A stretch of 64,000 nt of DNA from Pseudoscleropodium purum (GCA_963969395.1 OZ017797.1:38378001-38442000); one strand, 5' to 3'; numbered from the stretch's first letter, positions 12,216-26,418 are shown. Notes: generated from the letters alone by a model not told the origin. Translations and numbers: made by a program.

Positions 12216-15142
12216 GCCATTTCCCAGATTAGATGAATTAGGCTATAATACAAAGGTAATTTTGTAGAGATTGAGGTAGGTTAGAAAGTTAATTTTAGGG
12301 TACAGGAAGACCTGTCCATCTCAGGTCCATCTTTGTTTGCTTCGTTGCAGATAGTAACATGAAGTGATTCGGTTCTCCATTGAGGCATACTTGCTTGTTC
12401 GCTCCCGGCTGAGATCGTTCCTGCTTCATTTCAACCGTGCTCATGTTTGTATCTCGGTAATGGTATATTCTAGGAGCGTTAGTGAATCATGAAGAGGGCT
12501 TTGTATCTATTTCGTAGTGCTTCTTCACTGTAGATGTAGCTTACTTCATACTCGAGGGTAGGGCTCAAAATTTCCAAATTGACATGTTACGCATATGTAG
12601 ATAAGTGACACAATTGTGAACAGGGGATTTGAGGTATTCATACCTGAGTGGCAACAATCTATGTTCAGAAGATCGCAAGGTTTATGTACACCCAAAATCG
12701 GCACCTGAATTATTTAGAGTATATTCATTTCAATTCAAGTGGCGATTCTGGGTGCGCATATCTTATTTGAACCCTCTCACTACATTGTAGATGTAGATTG
12801 TGTTGATGCTCCTCTTGCCTACGACACCATCGATTACGGTCTTGTACGGTAAATCAATTCTTGCCCTTATTTTTGTGGTTTTGATTAGGACTTTCTTTCC
12901 TCTCCTCAATATGGATTGATCGAAGCCATAGGCCCTTCGCTTCTGTCTAGAGCCAACAAACATGGTACCCTGTGTGTATATGGTACCCTACATGGTACCC
13001 TATGTGTAGATCAGTCTTGTAAATAATTATGGAAAAATCGGAACATGTCTAAAATATAAATAACTATTTCTATAAATTTGAGAAAATAATTTCATTGTTG
13101 TCAATTCTAAATGTTCAAAAAATTATTCTTGAGGAAATTTAGAAAAAGGATTACATTTGTGCATGAATGGGAACATTTTTTTGACTTTTGGCAACATCAT
13201 GGAGTGTAGCAAGAAACTTGAAATGTGGAATTGTTAGCAATGACAATGAAACATTATTGTTATTGTGAAGAGGATTGTCAAAAAATTTGGAAGAGCAACA
13301 TGTTGAATGCCAAGAAAATCTTATCAATCTTTGAATTGTCCAAATGCCAAAATTAAATTATTTCAACATCTAGGTGCCTAACTTGAACTAAATATATGCT
13401 AATAGTTTTGGAAAGATTGATTTGAAAGATTGAAAATTCTTTCTAATTTGATTAGGAATTGAATATTAATGATTTTCAAACAATAGTTGTTGAGGATTTG
13501 AAATATGACATCCTCTACATGGTTTTGTATTGCATAATTGTTGAAGTTATATTGATAAACTAAAAAGAATTATTTTCAATAGGAAATATAATCTCAATCT
13601 TTGAATATTATAATGTTTTTACAAAGATAGATTGGAAATCTATACAACACATATTATGTGCAACTAAGTCAAGAATTTTGGATTTAGACTTTGGATGGAT
13701 GGATGGAAAGAGTTACATAATTGAATTTTTTGGCTTTACAAGATGCAAAGGAATCAAGTGAATTATAATTGGTAATATTGATTTGAAGGTGAATGTCAAA
13801 TACCTACATTTAAAGTTTTTGAGAATGTATGAAACAATACATGCAAAATAGAAGAAGGAATCTTGTGTTCGTGATTTTTTTTTAATGCAAGTTTTGAAGG
13901 TAGTACAATTTTAAATCTTCATTGGGGACATGACATGAAGCTATATATATTCATGAATATATATGAAACATCATATTTTCATTGAAGTATAAATGTATCT
14001 TCCTTTCATCTTCCTTTGTCGTTTTGATGGTTTTGACAATTTAACAATTTCATTCAATAATGATGAGAACAGGGGGAAGATAATCCCAAAACTTGGTTGC
14101 AACTACCAATTCAAATGAATTTAATATATCAATTTTACTATTTTGGTAACCTCAATATGATTTTTGGCAATATACAACACTTTTTCAAGTGTGTTATAAA
14201 GTCTAGCAAAATTACTACATTTGCTACAATTGATCTCTCAAAAGGTTGTAGGAAACCACACATATGGTACTATATTTGACTACTACAATATAAATTATGT
14301 ATGGAAATATCAATAGCTAGATATACACCATTGGGTTGGTAATTCAACAATTAGCATTTTCACTCGTCTAGAATGCCATATTAGTGTTTCAAATATGACA
14401 CCGTATAGGTAGAATACATGTCCGTTTGTAACTTCTTATAAATGTAGAAGGTGCAATAATGATCTAAATTAGAAGTGTCTAAAGTCATTTTAATATAATT
14501 TTAGGAAAATATATCAATATACTTCAATCCATACATATTCTAAGCATGTCAAATATATTAAAAGAAATTCATTCTACGGCACAATTGGGCTTTCAAAACC
14601 CTTAAGAGTTCATTCTCAAATTTCCTATAGATATGTAAGGTAAGTACACCCAAAACCAACAAATTAAAAAAATTAACACTATATCTCTAAATTGTACATT
14701 TAGGCAAATCAAATGTAAGACAAGATTACACAATGCTGGTTTGAGGTGCATTGTTGGTTTTGGGCGCATTGATGATTTTGGGTATACTACACATACCTTA
14801 GCAAAAGTAGTTTACTTTTAAAGCAACCTTCTAAGATCTTATTGCATTTTAGAAGAAGCTAAACTCCGTGAAACAATTTTCATTCAAATTTTCGTAGGAA
14901 GAAATATAGAATTAGCATTTAACCCAAGTTGTTACATATTTTTTGGACCTTTGTGAAATTAGTTATGAATTTTTTAAGTTGAAACGCAGTGGTCAATAAA
15001 AGCAACCACCTCCTGAAATGTAGACTGCTGGTACATTGAAGAAAGAAAAATGTACCTCTCTGTTAGTTTGTAATCGCTTTTAGAGCACCAAATTTTCGCA
15101 CCCAGAAAAGAATGGATGCCTGAAATACTGGCGGAGGATTCT
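12216..15142. other. Spacer between the two DnaJ genes
   Basis: The first few hundred bases are probably the 3' untranslated region of DnaJ gene 1. After about 13000 the sequence becomes AT-rich with no recognisable gene. A short duplicated CATGGTACCCT word occurs three times near 12960-13000. No transposon ends were seen. Confidence 0.45.
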
Positions 15143-15155
15143 CCACGTGGCCAAT
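15143..15155 (+). promoter_or_regulatory. G-box plus CCAAT box upstream of DnaJ gene 2
   Basis: The perfect palindrome CCACGTGG (15143-15150) is directly followed by CCAAT (15151-15155), about 300 bp upstream of the start codon at 15449. G-boxes bind bZIP and bHLH factors and are common in light- and stress-regulated plant promoters. Function here is inferred from position and motif only. Confidence 0.5.
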
Positions 15156-15448
15156 GAACCGAAAACGTGAAGAAACGGATGAACAGAACCTCGACAACTT
15201 CGCCAGTAGAGCATCTCTGGATGAAACCCACGATCTTCCCCAATGCCCCCTGTGGCTGAAGCAATCAATCCTTTCCTGCAGGGTTTTAGCTAAACCCTCG
15301 TCTCCGCACCATTCTGCCCTCACGAATTCGCCAAGGCTGCAGCCGAGTCCCCTCAATTGCGTTCTACCTCACCTCTTGTTTGCTCAGAAAGCCTCCGCAG
15401 TTGTGAATTTTGAGTAATTAGGGTTCTCTCGGGGGTGCTGTGAGCTTC

Positions 15449-18400
15449 ATGGCGACGGTTGTGCGTGCCGCGACTGGGACAGTAGCTGCTGCTGGTGTGA
15501 GTTCACAGCCTCAGCAAATACTCTCTCTGACCTCATGCAACTCCTCCTTTCGGTCCGTCTCTTCCAGGTATATGTGCGCTCTTTTTGGTGGGACTGTCTT
15601 ATGTTAGGTCTTCACACACTTGAAGCTCTGAGTTTATTTGCTGTCATTTAATGGTTTGAATGTTCGAATCCGCTCTTGTTATCCAGTCAAAGAGGATTCC
15701 AATGCACCCGAGAATGCATCATTTGGATACTATTTACGAAAGTAATGAGGGTTTAAAGGTTCAATAAATGGAATACCAACACGAGTTCTGATGTTGAGGT
15801 GGTTCACATTCTCAAAATCAATCTGTGTGTTAGGTTTGCAAGAGTTTGGGGTGTCACATTTAGTTGGTTGTCACAAATTGGGTATCTCTACCTTAGTCTC
15901 GTGTGGGAAAGTTAGGTTGTAAGAGTTTTAGGATTTGAATGTAGTTTTATTGGAGCAGGCAAGACTAGTAAGAATATATCTATTTTGAGTGGTCCTGAAT
16001 ATTGATGATACGTGCGAAATTTAGAATCTTGTACCTGTGTCATTCTTCGGATTCCAGGTTTGAGTATGACTGCGCTTACTGCATTTCCCAATGCTTCCTG
16101 GGTTCTCAAACTCAGGTGGAAGCAACGAACTTGAGTTAACAAGCTTTAATTTGACATGCTTGAGTATACCTTGACTGGTGCAATTTTTTCCTTGTTATTC
16201 ATTAGCGTTATCCTTAAATCCATGGACCTGTGCTGACCTTATTTCTGTGAGAGGCAGTGGTGAATCTAATGACTAATGTTGTGCATAGGCACTGGTAAGA
16301 CTTTTTGGTGGTTCAATCACGAAATTTAGACCAGATGCTTTTTTCGCAGTTTTGAGGAGTTCATTTGAGGACATTTTGCACCAATTAAATTCACCAACAC
16401 ATGCAATGTTGGTCACCATTTTGGTGTTATAAAATCTGTCCCTTTCATATTGTAATCTTCACAGTATGATCAATTGAACTGGTCATATTATAGTTTCGTC
16501 CTTTAGGGGTCAAGCTTGTTATCTGAAACTTGTTGCTTCGACCTGGTGAACTGATTGTAGTTGTGAACTGAATTGCAGGAGTGGCAATCATGGTCTGGTT
16601 TGCGGGTTCTCGTCTAGTTCATTTGTCGCCTCAGGGTCACTTCAATCTTTTGTTGCTCGCCCAGCCAACGGCCATCCGCAGCTAAGAAGGGGTTCAACTT
16701 TCCTCGTTTATGCTGATGCGGTGAGATTCCTCATCGTGTGTTTGTCTTGGAAATTTGTAGAAATTTGTCAATGTGGAACTTTTGTGAAGAAATGAGTGCG
16801 TCACCCCCAGAAGTGGGAGTTTGTTTGGGTTGTGAGTTCGTGTTTTCGGTGATCTTCAGGACTACTATGCGACACTGGGAGTGAAAAAAGATTCTAATAA
16901 GGCGGACATCAAAAGTGGTACGCCTCTTTAATTGCGGGAAGGCGTTCTTTAAATTTTTTCAAGTTGGGTGCAATTAGGTTTTCCACGCTTTCATGACTAC
17001 TGTCCACTGCATCCAAGTATGTTGGTTCGTCGCTTCTTAACAATTTGTCTGTGACTGGATGTTTGCAGCTTATCGGAAACTTGCACGGCAATTTCATCCT
17101 GACGTCAACAAGTGAGCCCTTGATTCTTGTAACTGTATGACTAGAATTGATATGTTCAGTAAATGTGAGGTCTTACAAAACTGCGAAGATCTGCTTTTAA
17201 GCACAGTTTGTGAGGTTTTATAGCGGGTTCTCATTATTCGGACTAATATTTTTTCTATCTATATCAGAGATCCAGGTGCAGAGCAAAAATTCAAGGACAT
17301 CAGTAATGCATACGAGGTACTTTGATCGACATGACCGTTTCATCTGCTGGAAGAGATGTAGAGAGTACCACAAATTTTATGCTAGAGCTGCTTACCAAGC
17401 AAAGTCATAAATCTTGTCAGGATAATGGTACCTTCAGATCGTTTTGTACTGCCAGGGATGCATGAATTTAGGAATGACTTTAATTCCACAGCTTCATCCG
17501 CAAGTGCCCAAGCCAAAAATAGAAAGGCCCACTTTGGAAGCTAGTATATTCAATTATAGTATCTCTCAACATATTTCTATTGCTATAAATTGTAGTATAT
17601 GATTTTTTCTTTCAATGGGTTCATTTTCTTACCTTCCTTGAAGCTTCCTAAATGATTTATTCAACTTCTATTGATATGGAAGCGGCCAGTTTTGTCCATT
17701 TGAGCACTTACGGGTGAATTCCAAGTTGGTTTAGGTACCGTTTCTTCAACCTATGATCTGAACAAGACTTCTATCCCTTTTTTTTTGCAGGTTTTGTCTG
17801 ACGAAGAAAAAAGATCAATCTACGATCGTTTTGGTGAAGCTGGTCTTAAAGGTCAAGGTGCAGGGGCAGGGGTGAGTTTCGTTCTGTTGTACTTTGCCAG
17901 CCTTCACATCTACCATTTAAATGCAGTAAAATTAGATTGTTTCAGTAGTTTTTAGACAACATAAAAGATAATTATTTCCGTTATTGATGGGGAGATCTTT
18001 GTATGTTCACAGTGATCGTACAGAGACCTCCCTACATGTCATTGTGACCATAGGAAGACCTCCCCCTTGAATTATAGGAAAGATCATCTTTACGATGTTG
18101 TCTGAACTTCTTGAAACATCTTGGAACAGTCCAATTTTACTGAAAACACCCTTGTCGACATCTTGGATCAGTATTTCTTTCTTTCTTGCCATAGCTCATC
18201 AGCTTTTCGTGTCTATTCTATCGTACAGGATTACAATAATCCCTTTGATCTTTTCGAGTCCCTCTTTGGAGGCATGGGCGGGGGCATGGGTGGAGGCATG
18301 GGCGCGAGTTCTCGCAGCAGACCTCAGCAAGGGGACGATGAACGCTATGACTTGACACTCGACTTCAAGGCGGCTATTTTTGGAGTTGAGCAGGATATCA

Positions 18401-19611
18401 AAGTGACTCGCTTGGAGGAGTGTAACACGTGCAGTGGCTCGGGAGCAAAAGCAGGAACCAAGCCGACCTCATGCTCAACCTGTGGGGGTCAAGGCCAAGT
18501 GGTAACAACCGCACAAACTCCTCTGGGAATGTTTCAGCAGGTGAGCTTCCAAAGCCTTCAAATCTTGTGGATGTTAGTTGGGGAGTACAGCTTAAACCTT
18601 GAAATGAACAATGCTTTGATATGCTGTCAGTCGCTACTTGCTCGAGGTCGGAGGTTGTTTGATGGGCATGCATTTATTCTCTAAGATGGTTCCCATGATC
18701 GCGTCTGTCCATTCAAGAACCCCTATTGATTTTACAACCTTCTACCTAGAGCAAGTAGCAAGTGATGAGAGAGTTAAGGATTTGATATTAGAGAAGAGAA
18801 TATGAGAGGTTAGGATTATTCGATTTCACCTTCAAACATATGTACCCTACTGCAGGGGTCAGATTGGGAACGCCAACTAAAAAGGAGCACCTCGTTAATT
18901 AATGACAAATTACTGTAAATGTATTTATGAGGACATATACAAACAATGACAAAAAGTGCAAAAAATGTGACCTTTTTGCACTCTGTCCTTGTCCACATAC
19001 AAATTATTTCTGTATGTGTTCTATTGCTTTTCCTATTTTGTAAGTTTTTAATGGTGTATTTTTGTCCAATGCATCAGGTGTCCACTTGTCCTTCCTGCAA
19101 CGGCGCAGGAGAAACGTCCACACCCTGTTCAGCATGTCGTGGAGACGGCAGAATAAGGATTCAGAAGCGAATTAGTTTGAAGATTCCAGCTGGTGTGGAC
19201 TCAGGCAGCAGGCTTCGAGTGCGTTCAGAGGGCAACGCAGGGCGCAAGGGTGGCCCTCCTGGAGACTTATACGTTTTCATCAGCGTCAAGTCCGACCCAG
19301 AGTTAAAGAGAGATGGAACCAACATTTACTTCTCAGCCAAAGTGTCTTACATTGACGCTATCTTGGGCACCACTGTGAAAGTGCCCACTGTTGATGGTTC
19401 CGTGGACTTGAAAATCCCTGCTGGAATTCAACCTGGAAGCTCTCTGGTGATGGCCAAACGCGGTGTACCTGTCATGGGGAAGCCGAACATGCGTGGTGAT
19501 CAGTTGGTCCGAGTCGTGGTCCAGATTCCGAACAAACTCAGTAAAGAGGAGAGGAAGCTGGTTGAGGAGCTGCAAGACATGTCGAAACCCAGAGTCGCAG
19601 CTACTAGGTAA
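15449..19611 (+). CDS. Plastid type-A DnaJ co-chaperone, paralogue 2 (DJA5/DJA6 type)
   Basis: Eight exons: 15449-15567, 16579-16720, 16860-16917, 17069-17111, 17268-17316, 17791-17871, 18229-18540 and 19078-19611. They give 445 residues. Exon phases are the same as in paralogue 1, and exons 3, 4, 5 and 8 have identical lengths (58, 43, 49 and 534 nt). The N-terminal 87 residues resemble a plastid transit peptide. The J domain starts DYYATLGV at 88 with HPD at 116-118. The Gly/Met linker is expanded ([12 protein letters not shown]). The four zinc repeats begin CNTC, CSTC, CPSC and CSAC and are complete, and the C-terminal domain has no break. The role should match paralogue 1: an Hsp70 partner in the chloroplast stroma. 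Conserved structure and clean splice sites argue that both copies are functional. Confidence 0.93.
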
Positions 19612-20452
19612 TAATTTTGACACAGCCTAGAGTCTTTTAGGTCATTCAGGGAGTTCGAATTTAGGTCAATTTCTAGTCCAACAAAATTTTATTAAAATAC
19701 ATGGTTGATAAGATTCTTTGGCTATGGTTCATAGATCCTGCGAACGCAATTCTTTGCAGAAGAGTATATTATTCAGGTTGTAGATCAGAAATTCCAGTAG
19801 ATGTGATTTATTTTTGTCACGGTTATCATCAAGATTCAGCTGTTGGTTCTGCAATTTTGACAATACAGAGGGTGAAGTTAGACCGATTTGTTTACACGTA
19901 GAGCTCTTGATGTCACAGCCTAGCCTAGCACCCAAAGTGCTTGTGATCATGTAAAGCAGTTCTGTAACGTAGTGACAATCAATATTTTTGCATTTAGAAG
20001 TGAGTGTGGCAATTAAAAGTGAGTAAAGAATTTGGAATTGCATATGTTCGGAAGGTGGTTGAATCTTTTACACACATGTTGAACTTATTATCACATTTGT
20101 ATTTAATGTCTTGTGTCGGAACAGAATGGTGAGTGCAGAGTGAGTTTTGAACTGGTTGAAGTGAGACAACAGTAGATTTAATGCCAGAGAAGGTGCTATT
20201 AAAGAGCTCTGGGTGAGTACTTGTAGGCAGGGATGATTTTGGGGGTAACTTAGTTCTTGTTTGATTGTATTCTTGGAGATGCAGTGATATCTCGTGTCCC
20301 ATTTGTAGTCCTTAGTCTGGACAAGACGTCCTCACCTCTTTAATTTGATCTTATTGTTGGGGTCCCAAAAAATGAGTATGGTATAATTTGCATGTGTGAC
20401 AAATGTGTTACAGTCGATGATACAAAAGTGTGACAAGTTTGTAAGATATTAC

Positions 20453-20516
20453 AAAATGATGTTTCAATAATAGTTATGATGTAGAAAATGATGTTTCAAT
20501 AATAGTTATGATGTAG
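20453..20516. repeat. 32-bp perfect tandem duplication
   Basis: A 32-bp unit starting AAAATGATGTTTCAATAATA occurs twice head to tail at 20453-20484 and 20485-20516 with no difference seen. Perfect identity suggests a recent slippage event. Confidence 0.85.
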
Positions 20517-21017
20517 AGGGGTAAGCATGATTTGTTTCTCTAGGGAGATTGATTTTGGTCCTACTCATGTCAAGTAGCCATAACATTGCATGACTCTTTT
20601 TCTTCCACACCTAAATGAAGGGGACAATTCATCCAAAAGAAAATAATCTTCTTTGACATTCTTTGGGAGGCAATTTAATTAAATTGAAATATCTTAAGAA
20701 TCAATCTTGCAAGAGATGCTTTTAATGCATTGGTTGACATCTAGTATAAGAATTTGAGTACATCTTTGCTAGTTACTTTTTAGAGGCCTTGCTTTTGGGT
20801 GTAAGGTAAGTGGGCCATCTACAATTCTTATATTATGTTATGGTGCAAACCACTTGAACATATTGTTCTACTATAATTCTACACATGTACGTGTTTAGAG
20901 CAACCCCATAGCAACTCACCAAAGGAAGTTGACATGACTAGTGTATGGGTCCAAGCTGAAGTTTTATCCCATAATAAGTACACCAAATAGAAAATTATGG
21001 CTAATCATGTCAAGATT

Positions 21018-21223
21018 TTGAAAGGCATTTCCAAATGATGTAGTATGAGCATGGCGTGCTATGAGTCTATTCCTATGAAACATTGTGTCAACATTAAAAT
21101 GGCTCTTTGGCAACATTATCTTGAAAAGGCATTCCCAAATGATGTAGCATGAGCATGGCGTGCTATGAGTCTATTCCTATGAAACATTGTGTCAACATTA
21201 AAATGGCTCTTTGGCAACATTAT
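21018..21223. repeat. ~103-bp tandem duplication
   Basis: Two head-to-tail copies start at 21018 and 21121 and share long identical stretches such as GAGCATGGCGTGCTATGAGT and the following ~70 bp. Only a few differences are visible, so the duplication is fairly recent. No gene overlaps it. Confidence 0.85.
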
Positions 21224-22718
21224 CTGACATTATCAAAAATGGTTGGAAGGCAAGGAGGTGTATATGGAGGGAGATTGGGCTATGAAACCTACTATAGTTG
21301 AATCTAATAAAGTGTATGAATGTATGAAGTAGCGAGCTATATTTTAGGATCATGTGCAATTGACAACTTGTACATCTAAATGGCACATCCACTATGGGGC
21401 AACGCTTGTGCTTTCAAATATGGGCTCCTCAAAAGCCACACAAATCCTTCACCTTGCACCCCTCCATCGTGCTCCACCCATGGCATTGCCTTTAGTGAAC
21501 AACTACAATTGGAATGCTAAACTCTACCTATATTACTATGAATCCAAACATTCCCCACCAACACATCTATCACCTATGTATAAAATACAATTCTTACAAA
21601 TCACATATTGTAATGATCATTCTTCACTTGAATCCATAAACTCCAAAATCAACACTACATATAGATGGAACAAACAATTCTTTTTAGTCATTACAATTGA
21701 AGCAAGAGGAACCACATATACCAACCACTACTTACCATCAAACACACTAAATATGCCTATCAACAACATTGCAATTAAAATATTCTACATATGTACTCCT
21801 TCAAAAAAAAATTAATAAAATAATTAAGTACTACCCTATATCCTTAGCCTAACATAACAATGAACAAAATTAATCAATGAAAGTACTCTCATAGCCCACT
21901 AGAAAATTGTATTTATAAAATTAATACACCTTCATATATAGACCTAATTATGTATATATACTTACCAAACCATACTTGTCTATTCAATTCTACAAATATA
22001 CACCACACCACATACAAACATTGCTACTTGCAACCTTGAACATTTACATTCCAACTAAATGCTCAAACTAATGTAGAACCAAAATTACAAATTCCTTTAA
22101 TATACAAACACTTAAATTAATTTTATTATTAGGAATAAGTAGAATAGAATCTCCCCCCTAACCAAGGTATGTAATCTTAGTCACATATTCAAGTCTCTGG
22201 GGACCTAATGTGTGACTCAAGATGAAAAAAGTTAATTTACACTACTATATTAAAAATATGGTTGGAGTTACTCCTTTTATTATGGTTCAAAAAAATTTGC
22301 AATTCTAGTTCTTAGGTCCTTCTCTATGGAATGGGTGGACAAAGGATTAGGAGACAACTTTGGGGTATCCAACTCTCATATTATATGTAGGAGTCATTGG
22401 CATTGAAATGGCTTAGAGGATGGCTTTTGTAAAAATTATACCGAATTAAAAGGACCAAAAAGGTAACTGAAGACCAAATTAAATAGAATGAGATGTAGAA
22501 AATATTGGAATACATATTTATTAAAAAAAAACTTGACAATATATATGAAGAATTAAAACGCCCATTCATAATTTCTTAAAATCCATACAAGAAGTTCTCT
22601 CCAATGAAAATTAAAATTCATTTGCAATGTTTTATTTGTAATAAAAAAATCTTATTATGTTCTATTAAATTTTATTAAAAAGTCCCAAAATTTAGATAGC
22701 TTTGCCTATGATACTTGT

Positions 22719-22971
22719 TATTAGGGGAGATTTGAGGGCAATAATAGCCCATTTCGGGCTTGTTCCCTTGTAGTGAAGTGAACGGCTGGCTGTCAAAAAA
22801 GAAATTTTTAATTTTAAAATGCCAAAAAAAAGTTTAAAATTAATTTTTTTTTCCTTGAGAAATGATGTGGCACAATCTTGGCCATGTCAAACTTCATTGT
22901 TGGTTGTATTCCCAACGTTTTCAAGGCTAGAGAACCTACAGGCTTCTAATGCCCTCAAAAATCTTCTAATG
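22719..22971. mobile_element. MITE family 1, copy 2
   Basis: A 253-bp element with ends TATTAGGGGAGATTTGAGGGC and GCCCTCAAAAATCTTCTAATG, related to 6694-6974 but in the opposite orientation. Its interior has a GGGCTTGTTCCC stretch and an AT tract with a GATGTGGCACAATC segment. It is non-coding. Confidence 0.7.
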
Positions 22972-25142
22972 ATTAAATAATTCATATAATTCAATTTTTA
23001 ATGCTATTATTGTCCTCAAAGAATATTCATTTCATATATATAATTATATTTTTGAATTCCTTGTTAAAAGGGCTACAAGAGTTTTCTACATTGAAACAAA
23101 TTATACTACTTGAGTTTGGACTTTAATGCATTACAAATGATTATAATTAGGACAGTATAATATGAGAGTTGTGTACCTAGTAAAGTACTTACATTGATCT
23201 ACAATGAGCACAAAAGGAGTCTTTTTTTTTTCTTTTTTTTTTCAATGTCTTTTGGTGGAAGCATTTATTGACTTCTTATATATTTCTATAATAATTCTTG
23301 TAAGTAGGAACAAGAATGAAATTCCTATGACCCAAAGTCAATGCTTAGATAGTTAGATATGTAATGTAACTTCTTTCTTTATTTTGGATAATCTTCATTG
23401 GCATCAAAAAGCCCTTTAGGCCATTTGCTTGCCATAGTATTACCAAATTATTCAAATAACTTTAAAAAAATTGGAATCAAGCCTCAACACTTTAAAAGAA
23501 GAAAATCAAAATGAAGTCAGATAGCCTTCATTTTCTGTATGAAATTTTTAGAAAACCATTGCTTCTAATATGTCTTTTAATAAGATTAAAAGCTTATAAA
23601 AGAGTTTTAATAATACTAATTCTTAATAATTTTATTGTGAATCTTGAAAAAATGTTTAGATCTGTCCTTTCATTATTATATTAAGAAATTAATTATATTT
23701 TTATTTTAAAATCCATTTGTGGAACACACTTTTTTCTACTTTCTTCCTAGTTTTATTAATGTACTTATATCCTACAATGTTCTAAGTGTCTCGTATATTC
23801 GATCTACTTGATTTTCTCTTCTATTATTCTTGGTCTTGGAGTTTTATTTGTGGAACGTTGATTTTGTAGTTATTGTTGTGTTTGGCTTGAATGGCTTGAA
23901 AGTTGGATTTGCTTGAATTGCTTGAGTCTTAAAATGTCGATCTTGTGCATTTGATAGTTGTAATAATCGTCCTAATACAATAAAAAATTTGCTTTATATA
24001 GTTTCCCGCGGTCATAGGGGAACTAATCCTATGGCTATAGGTCTAGGTACATTCTAATTAAAATCCCCTAACCGCTGTAACAACTTCCTCCTTACCTAAT
24101 TCCTTTTTAAAACTCGCCTAGTCACTCTATGTACTAAGTTGTGTTGCCTTTGGTCTTCTTTGTCTGTACTAAAGTGGTCTTTTTCATAATTAATAACTTG
24201 TGTAATAAGATAACTTTATTCATTATTAATTCTTTAATCTTGTAGTCTGAAGTATATTCTTTAGTTTTGTGTATGATTGCATTCAAGTCTTTATGTCCCA
24301 CAAGGTTAAATTAATTCCTGAAATGATTAAAAAATACTGTGGACCATATTATTTCTCATATCCAAAAATTAATAGTCTTTGTATAATAATCTTTTGGCTT
24401 ATACAAGTGTTTTTGTTTCCTAAAGACTACTATATTCTACCTATAAATAGGTGTATATTGTAATTTCTAAAAGTCTAATAATTCTTTATAGGAGTTTGAA
24501 ATAGGCTGATTAGTAAATTCTATTTTCTATATTTTGTCACTTTCCCAAGGCATCATTTGAGGTTAACAATTTGAAACTTTGAGATGTGTTTAATTTTCTT
24601 GATTACTATACTATTGGATTCCTAACCCTAAAGCTATTGGCAAGAGTTTCATTAAAATAAAATATTCTATAATATTTCTAATATTGTAACCCAAAAATAG
24701 GTTTGAAAAAAAATAATTCAAAAATGTAAAGTCTATTTTTTTTTTGGAATTAGCGGTTTCATCGATAAAAATCAACTAAAATTAAAGTCACATGATGTTG
24801 AAAATTTAATAATTTTGAGTGAAGTAACACATGCACTATAAAATATCAAGATCAGTTTGAATTGTATAATGATTGGCTAACTTCACCTAAAACTTGTGAG
24901 GAATTAGGAGGTCTTTCTTAGAGATAAGTTCATTGTACTTCATCAATTTCCAAAGGATATGGAATAATTGGAAATAAGGTCTTTTGTAAAGCAATTGCCT
25001 TCTCTTCACAAATTAATCATTAAATGGCTTTGTAAAGTTATGTGAGAAATACCAACTTGACAAATTCTATATAAATTGACTTAAAAAATGTTGAATTTTA
25101 ATAAATTGAAAATTAGTTGTTGAATCTACTTTTTCAATTTAA
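22972..25142. other. AT-rich intergenic DNA, no gene seen
   Basis: No recognisable coding region, RNA gene or clear repeat was found between MITE copy 2 and repeat R1 copy 2. Confidence 0.45.
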
Positions 25143-26075
25143 CCCCTAAAGGACCAAGTTGCGTTTTTTAGCTACTTATAAATTTTGGACAAGGATATCA
25201 AACTAGAGGTTTCCATATTTTTAGCCCAAATTTTAGTAGAAGGTAGGGACAAGGAATATCTTTCATATGCACTAAACTTCATGACATATAGAAATATGAA
25301 TCAAAAGTTATAGCCTAATATATTACTTTTTTTTTTTTCATATCTCGACAGTTTGGGCAAATAAAAAAAATCACTTTTTTTCAAAAAATAAAATTTGAAA
25401 TTGATTTTCTAGAGTTATATAAATATAAAGAGCTTTGAATCATTCCATTTTGATCAACGAGTCAAAAGTTATGAGGATTTTTTATTTGCAAGCAATTAGG
25501 GATTTCCTACTCAAAAATAAAATTTTAAATCCTTTACCTTATTCAAGTTTCAATACTGTTGGAAAAAAATAAAATCATAGGATATAGATTGTTTATTACA
25601 ACATTTCAACCATTGGAATTGGCATTTTTCAATTTCATATTAAAAATTCTTAATAATTTAGTATTTTGAATCATCCTCTACTACCTACTTATTAATTTTT
25701 TTCCTATATGTTTTACAATTTGAAATGATTTGAAATCTTTCAAGCATGTGGCCAAATTATCTAGGAAAAAAATCCAAAGAAACACCACCATTTGGGTCAT
25801 TTTTTTTTGTAGAAAAGTGTGCTCATGAAGTACAAGTGCCTTGCTTTTCTCAAAGCAAAAAAAATTATTTTAGTGAATTTGAATGCTTATATCTTGCAAT
25901 CCTCTTGGTGGAAATGTCTGAAAGTTTTACCACATATTTTTGATACTACATAATAGAAGATCTTATGGTTATATGTGTGAAATAAGGTTTTTTTTCAAAA
26001 ATTTGGTACTTGTACTAAAAGTGGCACTTTTCGAGCGTTTTCAGTGAAAATATAATCATGGAACTTTAAGAGTTA
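25143..26075 (+). repeat. Dispersed repeat R1, copy 2
   Basis: Diverged direct copy of 3413-4355 with the same order of landmarks. A terminal fragment of the same family occurs at 48306-48460, and a reverse-strand fragment appears near 34133-34240. The MITE at 26105 sits just beyond its right edge. Confidence 0.6.
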
Positions 26076-26104
26076 ATCCACTTTCGGACAAAGAGGTATC
26101 AAAA

Positions 26105-26418
26105 CATTAGAAGATTTTTGGAGCCTCTCGATGCCTACGAGTTATCACAGCCTGCGAACGCAAGAAATAGGTTTGATACAACAGTCTAACGTGGTCGAGC
26201 CCCTACCATGTCATTGACCAAATTTTTTTTTAAATTTTTTTTTAAATTTTTAAATTTTTTTTTTTATTAAATTTTTTTTTTTGCATTTAGAGACTAATTT
26301 TTGTTTTTTTTTATGAAAAAAAAAATTCTGACAACGGGCCGTTCCCCTCATTGTAGGGAACAGCTACAGGGGAACAGGCCCGAAATAGGCTTTTGGACCC
26401 CCCAAAACTCTTCTAATG
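26105..26418. mobile_element. MITE family 1, copy 3
   Basis: A 314-bp element starting CATTAGAAGATTTTTGGAGC and ending CCCAAAACTCTTCTAATG. It contains a long T tract near 26220-26285 and a GGGCCGTTCCCCTC...GGGGAACAGGCCC palindromic segment also seen, diverged, in the other copies. It is non-coding. Confidence 0.75.

Larger units (their letters stand above)
19612..22718. other. Intergenic DNA downstream of DnaJ gene 2
   Basis: The first few hundred bases probably hold the 3' untranslated region of DnaJ gene 2. Beyond it I find only short frames without recognisable domains. Two local duplications are listed separately (20453-20516 and 21018-21223). Confidence 0.45.
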
